Of a stretch of DNA of 64,000 nucleotides, positions 45,201 through 54,015 are shown one piece after another. Under the pieces are notes generated by a model. It worked only from the letters and a program-made list of their open reading frames with translations. It had not been told where the DNA came from and did no database searches. The stretch's first letter is position 1, and every line of letters starts with the position of its first letter. Source of the stretch: Symsagittifera roscoffensis (Eukaryota > Xenacoelomorpha > Acoela > Convolutidae). Made by a program: the position numbers and the translations under genes. Location of the stretch: the NCBI RefSeq assembly GCF_963678635.1, contig NC_087062.1, positions 25,883,419 to 25,947,418 of the forward strand, read 5' to 3'.

Positions 45201-45842
45201 GGTTCCAGTCTCTCTTCCGACGTGTGCCTCACTCTTCTGGATTGAACTATTGAGACTGATTTGAGATCCAAAGTCCCCTTGCTCCTCTTCATCCTCTTCC
45301 TCCTGGGACTCCCCATCGTTTCCTGCTCCTCCTCCCATGCTGAATGGAAAGATGTTTCCGAAGGTGTTCTTCATTATTTCTGAGAACGATGATGAGGTTG
45401 TTTGTTTTCCAGTTCCGCTTGCCATCATAGTGTTGTCTGTCGGAGATCTTCTAGTTGCCGTTACTTCAGTTGAGATGTCGAACAGTTCCGACATCTCCTC
45501 TCGATCCAACGTCCCGGTGGAAGTGGCAAAATCATGGCCTTGTTCTACCGGAGTAGATTCACTCGCCAGCCTTCTGCCTCTCCCTTCCAGTCCATTTACT
45601 CCCTGGTTGTCGTTCATGGTATGGTCCGTATTGACCTCCACTTCTAACAGTTCTCTTCGCTCTTCTGAGGTCTTTTGACTTCTCGTTTCAACCATTCTGC
45701 CTGAAACCGTCCCCTCTTTATCGGACCGGGTTCGCTTGATCCAATCCACAAAAGGATCGGTCATCGTTTTTCTTTGCTTTTCAGGTATGAATTTCCTAGA
45801 GCTATTACCTCGTTTTGGTATCCTTGACTTGTCTAAACTCAT
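36240..45842 (-). CDS. Gag-Pol polyprotein, 3200 aa, with C-terminal macro-like domain
   Basis: One open frame codes Gag and Pol without a shift. In order: a Ser/Thr-rich N-terminus; a coiled coil at about 305-425; a Gag-type helical domain at about 594-745; CCHC knuckles at C801/C804/H809/C814 and C853/C856/H861/C866; an aspartic protease with DTGA at D1160; RT with YVDD at 1645-1648; RNase H with DTDAS at 1793; and an unusually long, charged spacer of about 1920-2400. Integrase follows, with its H2C2 finger starting at H2417 and D2483, D2542, E2578 (D-x35-E), then GPF at 2719-2721 and an acidic linker. Residues about 3048-3195 read as a macro domain of the TARG1/OARD1 kind. TDSDFIL begins the domain, ADFKREY follows the ADP-ribose loop position, YLCFLVTRAT is the central strand, LSLPVYDPNRGRL is the second loop, and IQVYLHKKY is the last strand. 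By eye, the glycine-rich loop and the catalytic Lys and Asp of TARG1 are not kept, so it may bind without hydrolysing, or have drifted. Three LSGE tetrapeptides lie exactly 22 residues apart at 2121, 2143 and 2165. Confidence 0.93.
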   Translation of the reverse strand: MSLDKSRIPKRGNSSRKFIPEKQRKTMTDPFVDWIKRTRSDKEGTVSGRMVETRSQKTSEERRELLEVEVNTDHTMNDNQGVNGLEGRGRRLASESTPVEQGHDFATSTGTLDREEMSELFDISTEVTATRRSPTDNTMMASGTGKQTTSSSFSEIMKNTFGNIFPFSMGGGAGNDGESQEEEDEEEQGDFGSQISLNSSIQKSEAHVGRETGTMDKFGVVTTISKEANTPGQSKDFAIRTSSEPQPEESRTRGLGNALADPEIDNDKTSRQRVKARISTSTKLPGTDRVTPPLVMPLMDNGAALEEALNNIVGSLGEQNEQMSIRMSELERAVHIERESLREEINRNRQEVGRSEKRLKERTDEHMTRNLSRMTREAEQRELRLRADMEKLRIQQEQPLGSLDIKIDAMMERRTQAIMDRLDGLLSSKSGPKEGEPNSGGPSREPRVNFNEHQRRKTYGSTRGRGSSSGYATRGNTAWGPNSRASSTGNRQTSNERPTQSTHATGRSDSGNMGHTSPRRSHMGQAGNAHGDSDYRDAPHTEPSTRCEDTQAGHSRDATAMATAFEPLNRSLETFLTRLSRTNERSEKSRRVFKKPRCYKDESDGCIDTWIEVMKLHFEEEDLSERQECSALTSNLEGTALNCVMAKKQYQRDTAEKIFEILLNRFGSGVQGHQAMMRFEKRRQREDETIDKFLDDLEMLRRRSQPDESNRRMNLAVASKFIDGVKNDELRTMLATHYTPLSTNAPTPEELRLKSKEYLLLKPPSRSGYYKNNYGNFNNGPANQGNNWYKPRDDMDKRRSCANCSSTDHHVSACPAYKQGMKAIGFSLEDEDASELDHEDFMRGVIAKFGPRCFFCNLEGHFKSDCPQFWDAVADIKHPRHEEALSGVKASKARLLSEAEARRKDKPQELAAKKMQAVTEEAREPEPATAADDFKIDYKAAAKDALNRVQQELVTKEIEQKVKLELENEKLQEQLNTFEATEFEETKTPSSLDMKLKVISGKRFGMAPQGKKIQSIISVAGHQVIRNLSEPSEFTLMHLDTYADYLRQVEPRTESRAVRALLTTGGPRMKKLHGRYLEVYGPYQIMLNVDGISIYTRTYITTDDDQMGQIYLGEEELKVRRIGHDAMMEQDAVHIGYEADVTAHLLDTNGTKIGVTGLLDTGAVVSVMPIKTWERMGFTREDLIPTNLRLAAANRGAIYVAGRTPVTVLHMGGRNLWMSFLVVENLDDADQFILGRDFVRNFDVMIDLNNGLIRIRNPDRKYVKRPINRIITDENKVPVFLDRKVKLQPGQAVVAIFRMRNLNSLSDSKQVCLVPNPNSQSSVILGRSFSVTRNGLCVSVLLNTLDTTVSIQRGKKLGYALPMRTDYEETQNLKKYSVKDCPYHANKDKILKRINELKSIHKLFSMKSETDDGLSSCSNFPERPSSYELDSDKPVLPEIEHLKGKIGEGDFEKLRDLLDRNAEVFSKHKADIGCCNFVEHEIELEEGAVPHREGARRMTPHKSEACRAEIEMLLEYDMIEPSKSPWACGVVMAKKKGGQLRFCCDFRYLNAVTIKDAYPIPRIDESLSKLGDAKFFTTLDLGSAFWQVPLRKKDREKTGFACELGLYQWKRMPFGLGNATATFQRLMAQALTGVTKKYGNLLMCYVDDVVIATPTLEDHIDRLDEVFGCMKRAGLKCKPSKCEILRDSIKYLGRMVDRHGVRPDPEAVEAVLTWKAPRTDTQLMSFLGFANYYREFIKGYADKVYPMQKLMRNKGKKFEWNDEAQIAFENIKRELCEAPVLGMPTEKGMYVLDTDASVVAISGILHQEQEWNGRTVLRPIAYGSKVLSDTEMKYGAPKAEMFAVVTFVEKYRAYLGSAPFKLRVDNRALSWLKTYSIDQSYIGRWIVRLDGYHMIIEHRMRDKHQNADSLSKKTEFYERLEQKQANQAEVKEGFSFLDKETYEALPLTRWLDKSGHPIPGHPELPVEKAAEIKILSREDPVPLDLLLRSNLVQQELSRMNINSLSLLDKTVQVTPQVMRILGGLLEREVTRDDPEWTAAVASLTVSEKVKIMPSRQQHEENKRDCRTIVQQLVSSIPQEILTSTSYGQKGQESGKQKKTVTFVDREKEGEEVEQNLLQDYLSGEKDEEKNQRSQDQHPGQGNLSGESEIDEKIPDEKQDLENKVLSGEFRWMRRKYGHDLEEHAVSSTTPSTDDMSESSRMNTYSDRDSTSGSELSELAIHTLLVETRARNLDREVYQDPDSDRYLIPSERVFDNAADDLETIAVSKRSISLLPQKEVVRTDLQPFQQETQPLAKIWCVKMEEDTHQPNELNSQMRVMKTYLKARYRLSDLLRAQRNDRMTSNLKRWIENGAPDKGDLEEDSYRILRQYFMQKEGRLYLNKDGIVACRRREEDKVLYKYNAIVLPQLYQTELLFRSHDQMGHQGIDKVYQRILKRFEWPGMKKACEKWVTACLSCQQVKDPRKLRFPLQSIESSEFNEVVQIDHQKICMTDSGYNQVLVMIDHFTKYAEAVPCITASAEETCDHLINTWIARHGCPMTFQSDNGTAFVGELTKELMRRSQVAQAHSTTYHPQTNGLVERQNRTLVSMLRVYCSRYMTDWDRYLPQVMGAYNSTQHSTTGVSPHMMLTGHEKSLPLTFFYPEYEGKKTSPQVYVRDVIRRQQELNDLCRRNTQQAQARQRKRFDKKAAGAKAYSVGDYVWVFQNVIPPKGTKKLLKKWRGPFMITEVHQEGRFYRLSTGRAAHYENIKPHNPSTEDWCVPADMEEGDYLMMDPACEVNEKGTRQKNDGNEIVEDGTDTPLDLDPNEQIEADDETLPYAEEDWQDPEQTEIPKNMEPDLPFTMQTRQKDGMRPRKKYNPYGDDFVVDRIDLKKIVEEVVGLEEITVSQDIDIVNDHNDEWVDDWSKPEVEFDDEQQQSNEQDLTNLRVLEWLNEMTSDPEKTSVTIQDVDRESAKYIKTERDDPSWAAQEGQLLIPASNLDLIPGMRKTGTPMDVFVRGVGVGLTHTENLIIKKLRIARETGNLEAETGEEPKKPDIGRVVESYFNLPNEYSSNIVLTDSDFILTNRTCAIAITADMSFRTALAADFKREYKNVEFLWRQRPGIGGVAALPPAASQIPGKYLCFLVTRATEKQHVDPENLVLSLTRLRDFLVEMDVKELSLPVYDPNRGRLHPRELYALVHVIFSDTNIQVYLHKKYYLSIG

Positions 45843-48730
45843 TCTTTATTTGTCACTTTCCTATGCCTACTCTTGACTCAATTGCTAGAGACCTTATAGT
45901 TTTATTAACAATAATAATGACACAACACAATAAATTTCACCAGATTCTATTAAATAGTGACCACGAATCCCTGTATGTTGTCAGAGTACAGTTTGTATAA
46001 AATTTATTCACACTAGCCGATTATCGGTCCAAAGATCTGGAAACTAGCACAATATGATGTTATCAGTCAATTTAAAAGATAGTGTAGTTACTACCCAATC
46101 AAGCACAGTTTAGGTTGATTTAAAATCAAAAACAAAAAATATATATTGACACAATATGAATGTATATATAAAAAAAAACGTATGTGTCTTGTACTCTTAG
46201 TCGGTCGCAGTACAATAGTCGAACCTGTCTTTTAAAGAAAAAGCTTTCCCTGCCTGGTGCTGCACCAAACAGACAAAACTTTGAAGGCAGTAATTTTCTC
46301 AAGTGGGCGTCTATTGCACCCACCGAGTACTGTGTTACCTATCTGCCATCGGACTGCCCGAGCTAGACCTACTAAAATCCTCAGGGCAGTCACTTTTCCC
46401 AAAAACGTATTATGTTTCAATCCACACCAATGAGTCACGCTCTTTTTAATTTAGACTTAGTGTCGCGAATATCCGAGTTCGGACCTGTTTTGTATTAGTC
46501 TGGTTCTTTTTGAAAGGCAAGTTACCAGTGCAGTCACTGATACCTAGCCTGTGTATTAATAACCTAATACCTCTCGCTTTTTAGTCTTTCTTTCGTTTAC
46601 CTAAGTCCTTAATAAAATAATACCCCTCCGGATTGGCACAAATAGGACCCTTCCGGACTGTCAGAATATGGACCCCTCCGGATTGGGACCCCTCCGAGTT
46701 AGTTAATAGTAGACCCCTCCGGATTTGGAGCCCTTAGCTCTGTCAAAGTAGCTTTTCGTAGTTTTCTTAATTTCAGCTTATACCCCTCCGGATACGTTCT
46801 GCGTTGCTCTTATGCTGTTTGAATTAACTGGGAAGGGTATAGGATCCTTTCCTAGACCCCTCCGGATTGAAGTTAAGGCACTTATTTGACAATTCACACT
46901 AACGGTGAAGGGTCTTATCACTTGCCTAATTTCGACTCTATTATGGTTGTCTTGTGCCTTCAGCCCTCCCTTCTTGTCTAGAACTGTCCTAAGTTACTTA
47001 GTTCAATCGCTATCAACTTTTGGTAGGGGTATAAGGGTTTTTCAAAAAAATTTATAAAACGTGAAGGGTGTACCCCTCCGGATTTGTGTAATTTGCTAAA
47101 AACAATCTCAAAAATTTTCACGCTCGTTTTTCCGACAAATTTCTGATCCTATTAGTAAGCTCAGCTAATTTCTGATCTATTGGTACCAAGATCAACTCTA
47201 TATGCTCAGTAGTTCCAAAGTTATTAACCAAAACGTCTTTTTTCCAAACTCAAAAATTTTCTCTCTTATAGGTTCCGCCTAACTTTTTCCGCAAATCTGG
47301 TCCTTTCGACCTAAAAATTATTGATCTGAGCTCACAAGGCCTATACTCTTCTAGTTCAATGCAAAAGACCCGATCTAAAACGCTTTTGTAGAAAAAATTT
47401 GCGAAAAACTATGCTACCTGGACCCCTCCGGATTGATGAATTCACCAAATCAAACACGTTATGTTCGATTTCTCTGCAACCCGGAAAGCTTTCGGGTAGC
47501 GGGTTTTAAAACTCGTAGATTCACTAGTGGACGTTGTCTGAACAACTATTTTTACTGTCCTAACTCAAAGATTTCAAAAAATTTTCTGATTTTATAGTGT
47601 TTCTTACTATCAAAAATTGGGAAAATTTGGTTTTTGGTACCAAACTAGTTCCAACCACTTCCGAACTAAAGTTAACCGGTTCTACTTATTACAGTAGTGC
47701 AGTTACAATGTAACACACTAACTTAGCGCTTTTTTCCGTTTCAAAAAATATCGATATCTCAAAAATCGCGACTTGTGGGGGGATCAAAATATCGCTATTT
47801 TGACCCTAAAAACCGGTCTGTTTTCGTTGTTTTTCACTGAAAAACGATATAAGACTATTAATATAGGCTATATAAATAATAATATTAGTAATACTATACC
47901 CCTCCGGGTTTGTTTATTATCCGAATTAAGGTGCTTAACTCGGATATTCGCAGTTCGGTGAAGGGTCACTACAGTGCAGCACTGTCGAGCCCCCCACAGA
48001 TTACTATCTTACTTTTTGTACCAAAAGGGATACAAAACTTGTTAACGATACCCAACAGTCGATTGTTGTTGTCGTTGAGCCCCTTCTTGTTGCTCCTTGT
48101 AATGCTTGCCGGTTCGGTCTTCACCCAAGACCCTTCCGAATTGAGCGCAAATCAGCTGACCCCTCCGGATTGAGCGCAATTTATCATTAACGTGCTTAAA
48201 TGCTCAAATAACCCTACAGTACAAGCCTCACAAACGGGCCTCAAAATTGATCGTAACGATACTGACTGATATAAATGCCTGTAACAACAATATATCTATC
48301 AACAACAAACGGGGGGGTTGAATCACATCTTGTCTGGGGGGATGATTTCTACTGATTTTTTACTTTTTTACTGTTTTTGGTTTTTTCGGTTACTTTTTAT
48401 GTTTTTTGTTTTTCTTGGGTACTATACTACTTTTTGTTTGGTTTTACTTCTATCTTTAAGTGTTTTTGGTCACCAACCACTCAGGGGACGAGGGGACGGC
48501 CGATCCCCCCACCCTTCCTGGTTCGTGAATTTTCGGTCTTAACTAGGTTAAAAAACTATTCACGGCAATTCGGAAGGCCTCCGCGTTCCGAACTACCCTT
48601 CCGCCCCGGCGGTTTAGGCCTATTAAGGGCGTTAATGTGAGCATCCGCTCGGCGCGGAGTGCTCGTTAACGGTTCTGCCGGTCATGATGTTAAAAAAGAA
48701 TAACACCCAGGAGCGCCATAAAAACATACA
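45843..48730 (-). other. 2.9-kb leader of the retrotransposon with a repeated G-rich motif
   Basis: There is no substantial open frame between the 5' LTR and the gag ATG. On the plus strand ACCCCTCCGGATT or a close variant occurs near 46622, 46647, 46671, 46687, 46712, 46781, 46855, 47071, 47421, 47896, 48128 and 48159 (element sense AATCCGGAGGGGT). Interspersed GGTGAAGGGT words near 46910, 47060 and 47955 could pair with some of them. Packaging, translation control or factor binding are all possible. Confidence 0.75.
48704..48718 (-). promoter_or_regulatory. Candidate primer-binding site
   Basis: In element sense TGGCGCTCCTGGGTG begins 12 bases after the 5' LTR. It starts with TGG, as expected for pairing to a tRNA CCA end, and TGGCGC would fit tRNAs with a G discriminator (Lys or Ser type). 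The remaining bases were not matched to a specific tRNA, and the gap is longer than usual. Confidence 0.4.
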
Positions 48731-49649
48731 TGTAACATTCGCCAGGAAGATACATATCGACGGATAACAAAACTAAGTCTTAAGACGACTGGCTAGCGTC
48801 TAAACAGAGCTTTGCATGTTTTTCACCGTCTCTACCAAGCCAGTACTTTTCGGTGGTCTTTCTTACATCGGGTCGACAAAAACGTTACTGCTCTCCGGCT
48901 TCGACCAGAACGCTCAAATTAACTGAATTACATGCAAAAATAGTGAGCTCATGGCTGGGTCTCAGTATCCCCAGACCACGAGGTCACTCCTAAAAACAGG
49001 GCTACTACTTATTATATTACTATTGTTTTTGTTCAGTAGATAAAAATCATCATCTCCATCGAAGATGGATCAACCCTTTCCCCCAACTCCTAGCACCTCA
49101 TCCTTGTCAAAACTAATCAAAATATCAGTTAAATTCAAGTCAGGACATGACAGGATGCTAAAAGTTATGTGAGTTAATAGAAGTTTCCGTCCCGAGACCC
49201 TTCCGGATTCTTGAATCCGCTGAATCAAGCTCCTTACTCTTGATTTCTTGCTAATCCGGAAGGCTGGTTCTCACCCTTCACCGTTGTTGGCAACGGCCTT
49301 GCAACTATTGTAGCAGCACAATAGTTGCAAGTCGGAACGTCCTCTGCTATTCTGTAGTTTGTTGTCGTTCTCCAATCTCGATTTTCGTACTGTTCGCAAT
49401 CGCAGATAAAAGTTGTTCTGTTTTTCACTCGCTTTTTGTTAAAATGGCCGTTTCAGCATTTCTCAGAAATGTGACGTCATCATTCGAATTTTTGAAAATT
49501 TAAAATACTAGAATATTCTAGCCCTCACCGTTTGGCTAAACGTTCCAATAACGTCGCTAATCCTTCGAAATCATCAACTCGGAAGGCTTACTGCTCAAAA
49601 TTCGAATCCTGCATAAATTGCATTTTGACCATTCTGGTCGAATGTCACA
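48731..49649 (-). repeat. 5' LTR (right copy, 919 bp)
   Basis: Almost identical to 31768-32687. Differences seen by eye are CC to CA near 48743, one T fewer near 49165 and A to G near 49180. The two hairpins recur at about 49281-49296 and 49299-49330. It should contain the promoter for the minus-strand transcript, but no clear TATA box was found. Confidence 0.95.
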
Positions 49650-50288
49650 CAAGTGGAACAAAATAAACGATCATGGGCTTAAAAAATGCAACAAAATGTT
49701 TTTCTTTCAAATAAGTGTCGTTTTCTTTCGACGTGGTGTGATAAAAGAAGCTAGTACAAACTACATCAGGGAGAAGAGTTTACTGTGCAAGTAGAACAAA
49801 ACAATACGATCATGGGCTTAAAAATGCAACGAAATTTTTTTTTCAAATAAGTGTCGTTTTCTTTTGACATGGTGTGATAAAAGGCGCTGGTACAAACTAC
49901 ATCAGGGATAAGCGTTTACTTTGCAAGTAGAACAAAATAATACAATCATGGGCTTAAAAAATGCAGCAATTTTTTTTTTCAAATAGTGTCGTTTTCTTTC
50001 AACGTGGTGTGATAAAGGAGCTAGTACATACTACATCCGGGATAAACGTTTACTGTGTAACTAGAGCAAAATAATACGAACATAGGCTTAAAAATGCAAC
50101 ACACTTTTTTCAAATTAGTGTCGTCTTATTTCGACGTGGTGTCATAAAAAAAGCTGGTACAAACTACATCAGGGATAAACGTTTACTGTGTAACTAGAGC
50201 AAAATAATACGACCATAGGCTTAAAAATGCAACACATTTTTTTTCAGATTAGTGTCGTCTTCTTTTGACGTGGTGTGATAAAAGGAGC
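49650..50288 (+). repeat. Satellite array, right part, about 4.7 units
   Basis: It resumes in phase with CAAGTGGAACAAAAT after the LTR element and continues the same roughly 135-bp unit to GATAAAAGGAGCTGAACG. Units here include the diverged form GTGTAACTAGAGCAAAAT, also seen once at about 25485-25500, so edge and internal units share variants. Confidence 0.92.
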
Positions 50289-50839
50289 TGAACGAAAAAT
50301 ATAAGATGGATCTTTTTTGGCAGTAATGATGAGTGAATTGAAAAACATTTTTTATCAGAAAAAGACTAGAAAACGAAAAGAAAAAAAAAATTCAAATCTT
50401 TTTTCTGCATTTTTAAAAAACTTTCAAAGTTTTTGATTCCGAAAAAAATTTTAAAAACTCACAAAAATTAACGCCACTCGATAAAAATCTTCTTAGCTTT
50501 TAAGCCATTAAGAAAGCTATTGTTAGCCTGCTCGCTTGCTTTATTCACTCGAATTAAGGCTAAAAAACCAAAAATTTCGAAGAGATTTTTTAAAAAACGG
50601 CCAGAATTTTTTTGAAAACTTTTTATGTCTCTCAAATAACTTTCTTTACGTTCATCATTTGTATAAATGATTTTGCTGTTTTTTTTGTTTCTTCGATTTA
50701 GTTTTTCAAATTAAAAATTTTTTGGTCGTTTTTGAGTTTATTAGTTCATCTGTGATATTCTGGTCGTTTTTTTGGGTTGAACAGCTTCGATTAAAAATTA
50801 CTTCAATTGAAGCTGAGTTTTTGTTGATTTTTGAGTTAT
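50289..50839. other. AT-rich, no gene seen
   Basis: Long A and T runs; no repeat family or open frame of interest. Confidence 0.5.
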
Positions 50840-51645
50840 GATCAACTTCGACTTTTTAACTAGCCATTCTGACAAAAATTTTGAAATCAATTGCAAAGTA
50901 TTGTTGTCTTGAGCTTAATTGGAAAAAATATTTTAGTTCGTACTTCTCGTAAAATTATGGGGTTTGAAGACTGCCATTTTAGCCAATTTGGGACAATTAA
51001 CGCGCGATAAGCTTCGCGCGGGGGGTGTTCAACAGTGCCGAAGTACAACAGTGCCGAAAAAGACGGGAAAATTTCAGAATAATTACAACGCATTTTATAA
51101 AGAGCGGGAAATTACTGACGCTAGAAACAAAGAAAATCACTTTGGCGCCGAAATTTCTACAACAGCAAATTATACATAAATTTTGGCGCCGAAACTTCTA
51201 AGATGCAAATTTTCTCGCTCAAATTCTTAAAGTTTTACTTAAGATTGTAAAAAAATGCCGTTAAATTTTTGATTGCCGCACTTAATATGTTGAAATTTGT
51301 TCTAATTTTCGGCACTGTTGAACAATTTTTTTTGGCACTGTTGTACTGCCCCGCTTTGTGCTTCTAACGCGTAAGAGGAGATTTAATCCGTCTTAGAAAT
51401 AGATCCAAATTGCTAGGCGGAAGATTTATTGCCCTAATTGATTTGTTACTGCGGGCGAAATTCATCACTTGTGTACTTTATATGGCATTTGTGGGGAAGT
51501 GATTTTTCACAAAGAAAAATCTTATAAAAAAAGTTCATTTCATTTTAATAACATTTAATTTTTTCATTCTATTACTGCTCCATAGACATTAAAAGACAGT
51601 CGGAACAATCAAGGCTTCGCCCTGATATGAGCAGTTTTGTTTGTG
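50840..51645 (-). repeat. Inverted, interrupted copy of the 6111-7175 repeat
   Basis: In inverse orientation it contains AGTTAAAAAGTCGAA, GTCCCAAATTGG, CTAAGACGGATTAAATCTCC and AGGGCGAAGCCTTG, all in the order of the 534-bp unit. It is split by a nested element at about 51024-51350, and without that it is near 475 bp. Confidence 0.75.
51024..51350. mobile_element. Nested MITE with AACAGTGCCGAA ends
   Basis: The left end contains GTTCAACAGTGCCGAAGTAC followed by a second CAACAGTGCCGAAAA; the right end has the inverse words TTTTCGGCACTGTTGAACAA and GGCACTGTTGTAC. Inside, TTTGGCGCCGAAA occurs twice. It interrupts the older 534-bp repeat, so it inserted later. Confidence 0.65.
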
Positions 51646-51710
51646 TTTTAATACTATTATTAGCTCAGTAGTGGACTTTTGACGGGTCTCATCGGTTACC
51701 CCACCCCCTA

Positions 51711-51947
51711 AATGGATATATTTTGCAATTTAAATTTCACGTTGAAATTGAAAGCGCAAAAGCGAGTGAAACAAACCATTAAAAAACACTCGTGTGCAAT
51801 TAGCAGCTGCTCGATTCGAAAACAAAATATACTGCAAATTTATCACTAGGTGCTAATTGCACGCGAGTGGTATTTAATTGTTTGTATCACCCGCGTTCGC
51901 GCTTTCAGTTTCAACTCGAAGTTTTAATTGCCAATTATATCTTTTTA
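51711..51947. mobile_element. 237-bp hairpin MITE
   Basis: Arms of about 85 bp are inverse copies: TTGAAATTGAAAGCGCAAAA near 51744 against CGCGCTTTCAGTTTCAACTC near 51898, and CACTCGTGTGCAATTAGC near 51789 against GCTAATTGCACGCGAGTG near 51852. The loop is about 50 bp. Confidence 0.75.
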
Positions 51948-51957
51948 GTGGAGGATA

Positions 51958-52105
51958 TAACCAAAAAGACCCCTTTCGACCAGCAACTTTTGAAAATCTT
52001 CATGTTTTATCGGAAACTTAAAAGCATTTTGGTCATCTTGTGCTGTCAACCATTTCAGTTATGAGCAACGGTTCTTAGTTGAAACTTTTATTTCCCATTC
52101 TGTCC
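51958..52105 (+). repeat. Dispersed repeat shared with 21940-22085
   Basis: The same order of blocks as the copy in the calmodulin-like intron, starting CCAAAAAGACCCC and ending TTTCCCATTCTGT. It abuts the hairpin element on its left. Confidence 0.8.
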
Positions 52106-54015
52106 TTTCGAATTTTTACTGATCCGTGAGTTAAGGTATGAAACCTAAATTTAAGATCATTACCGTAATCTGAAAAATTAGTGCCGAAATGGCTGATGCC
52201 GCAATGATTCCAGGTTTTTTAATTGAGGGTAACAAGAATTAAGACTACTAAACAAGCTCACCGAGGCAAAAACCATTAACAAAATAAGAAAAAAAAATTC
52301 AGTGTCGAGCTGCTGTTGGTTCTTGAACACAGACCTTCAAACTTTGAGGTTTAATGATAGGGTTGTAAATTTAGGTACCTCCTTTACTTTTTCAAAGCTT
52401 AATTGAAATTGTTTAAGCATCACGAAGAAACACACCAAAGACTTGACGTGAACCAATGACGGCAGGTTTTTTTAAATTAAAACAGGTTTTTCCATAGTGT
52501 TAAGTGCATCCCTAAAATTTCACATATTTGTTTGTTTTGGCTCAAAATGTTTCTAAATTTAGCGCATCAAAAACTTGATTATAAGGTTGCAAAGTTACAA
52601 GATCACAAAGCCCGACAAAATATCAAAAATCATTGGAGAGTTGAAAGTTCCCAGCAGTCAACAACTTAACCGAAAGCTAATTTCAACTGGATTTGAAATT
52701 AACACAACCTGTACTCAAAACACTCAATAAACTGAAGTTTACGCCTCAGTATTTATTAAAATTGCTGAGTGGACTTGTTGTACGGATAACGCCAAAATGT
52801 TAGCAATATTAGTGACCTTGAGCAACTTTATTAGTCAGAGGGCTTTTTAGAATAATTAGATTTCGTGTCCGGTAAAAAAACTATTTACGACGTCAAATGA
52901 GCAGTATCAGCTGAATTATAGAAAATTTGCAAAAAGTTGGAACAGACAATTAATTCAAAAGAGGGAATGACCTATTTCAGAAAACTTTTGCTTACAAAAG
53001 CCAATTTTTCAGACAGAAAGTATGTTTCAAGGCCACCTAAAAAATCGAGTTTGCATGCAAAAATTGCTCCGATTTGGCAGATTATTCTTTTTAGGTAATT
53101 ATGTTTCTTTCACATTTTGCAACTTTGCAGCCCTCAACTTCAGTCTAATCTTCAGTTTAATCGAAGTTCAAGGTCATTTGGTTGCGCAGTCTTTTTCGAA
53201 TTTTTCTGACTCGACTTTTTTCCATCGGCAGAATTTTATGAAGTGCAATCTAGATAATAAACCAAATTGAGGTAAAAAGTAAAATCTTTCTTTCTAGTCA
53301 GTAAAAATATTCCTTATGAAAATAATTTGCTCTGATATTTTAAATCTGGAGCCTTGAAATATTTCGACAAAAATGCTGGCTTTTATTTACCAGACCTGCA
53401 AATATGTCAATTTTGATAAATCACTTTAATTCTTTGAGTTTATCTTTGAGATTCTAAACGATACATCTGTACATTTTGATCAAGTTTCGTATCAAAAGTG
53501 CCAAGTATTGCTTCAGAAACTAATCCCGGGCTGTTCTTACTAATCATTTACCTATTTTCTAAATCCGGATGGGTTTTTGATTATTCCTTCTCACAAAGTT
53601 TGCTCATTCTTAATTTTGGAGTTCGTTATCTTTCGAAACCAGCCTTATCAAAGCATAAAACCACTTAAATTTGATGCCCGGTAGTCTTTGATTGTAGCAA
53701 AGTTTAACCCAATACGTTTTCATACAATTGAACTTTGAGTAGGCTGGTCATCTGATTTACGCCATCGCGGTAATTAGTTGTAATTTTCAAAGACACGTGA
53801 AACAAATTGACCAGTGATAGACTCAACTCAGTTGGAGAGATAACCAAGCATACACACACCAGTTTCGATTTACCTCAAACATCTGTGGAAGTCAACAGGC
53901 AGTATCATAATTGGTGAAAAAGTACCCGATTTATACGTTGAGCAGCACTGAGAGCAGCTGAGTTCAAAAAGGGATCTTAGCAGCAGTAATATTATCTTGG
54001 CTGGAGTTAGAGCAG
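52106..54015. other. Intergenic and upstream region of the transporter gene
   Basis: No exon with protein similarity was recognised. The 82-codon frame at 53022-53270 is not convincing. GAGCAGCACTGAGAGCAGCTGAG near the 3' end is part of the probable 5' UTR of the transporter. Confidence 0.45.

Larger units (their letters stand above)
31768..49649 (-). mobile_element. Complete 17.9-kb Ty3/gypsy-type LTR retrotransposon inserted in the satellite
   Basis: Two LTRs of 920 and 919 bp bracket a 16.0-kb interior whose three long frames all read on the minus strand, so the 5' LTR is the right one. The order in element sense is 5' LTR, 2.9-kb leader, gag-pol (3200 aa), 406-bp gap, SGNH-hydrolase ORF (581 aa), overlapping 210-aa ORF, 3' UTR, 3' LTR. 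RT, RNase H, then integrase is the Ty3 order. The LTRs differ at about three sites (near 31780, 32205 and 32220 of the left copy) and the frames are unbroken, pointing to recent activity. At the insertion point satellite sequence ends ...GTGCAA and resumes CAAGTGG, so only CAA is visibly duplicated. At 17.9 kb it is well above the usual size of this group. Confidence 0.95.

Noticed and set aside
33478-45678. Numerous plus-strand frames across the retrotransposon, up to 242 codons
   Set aside because: They are shadows of the long minus-strand coding frames, with no family signature of their own.
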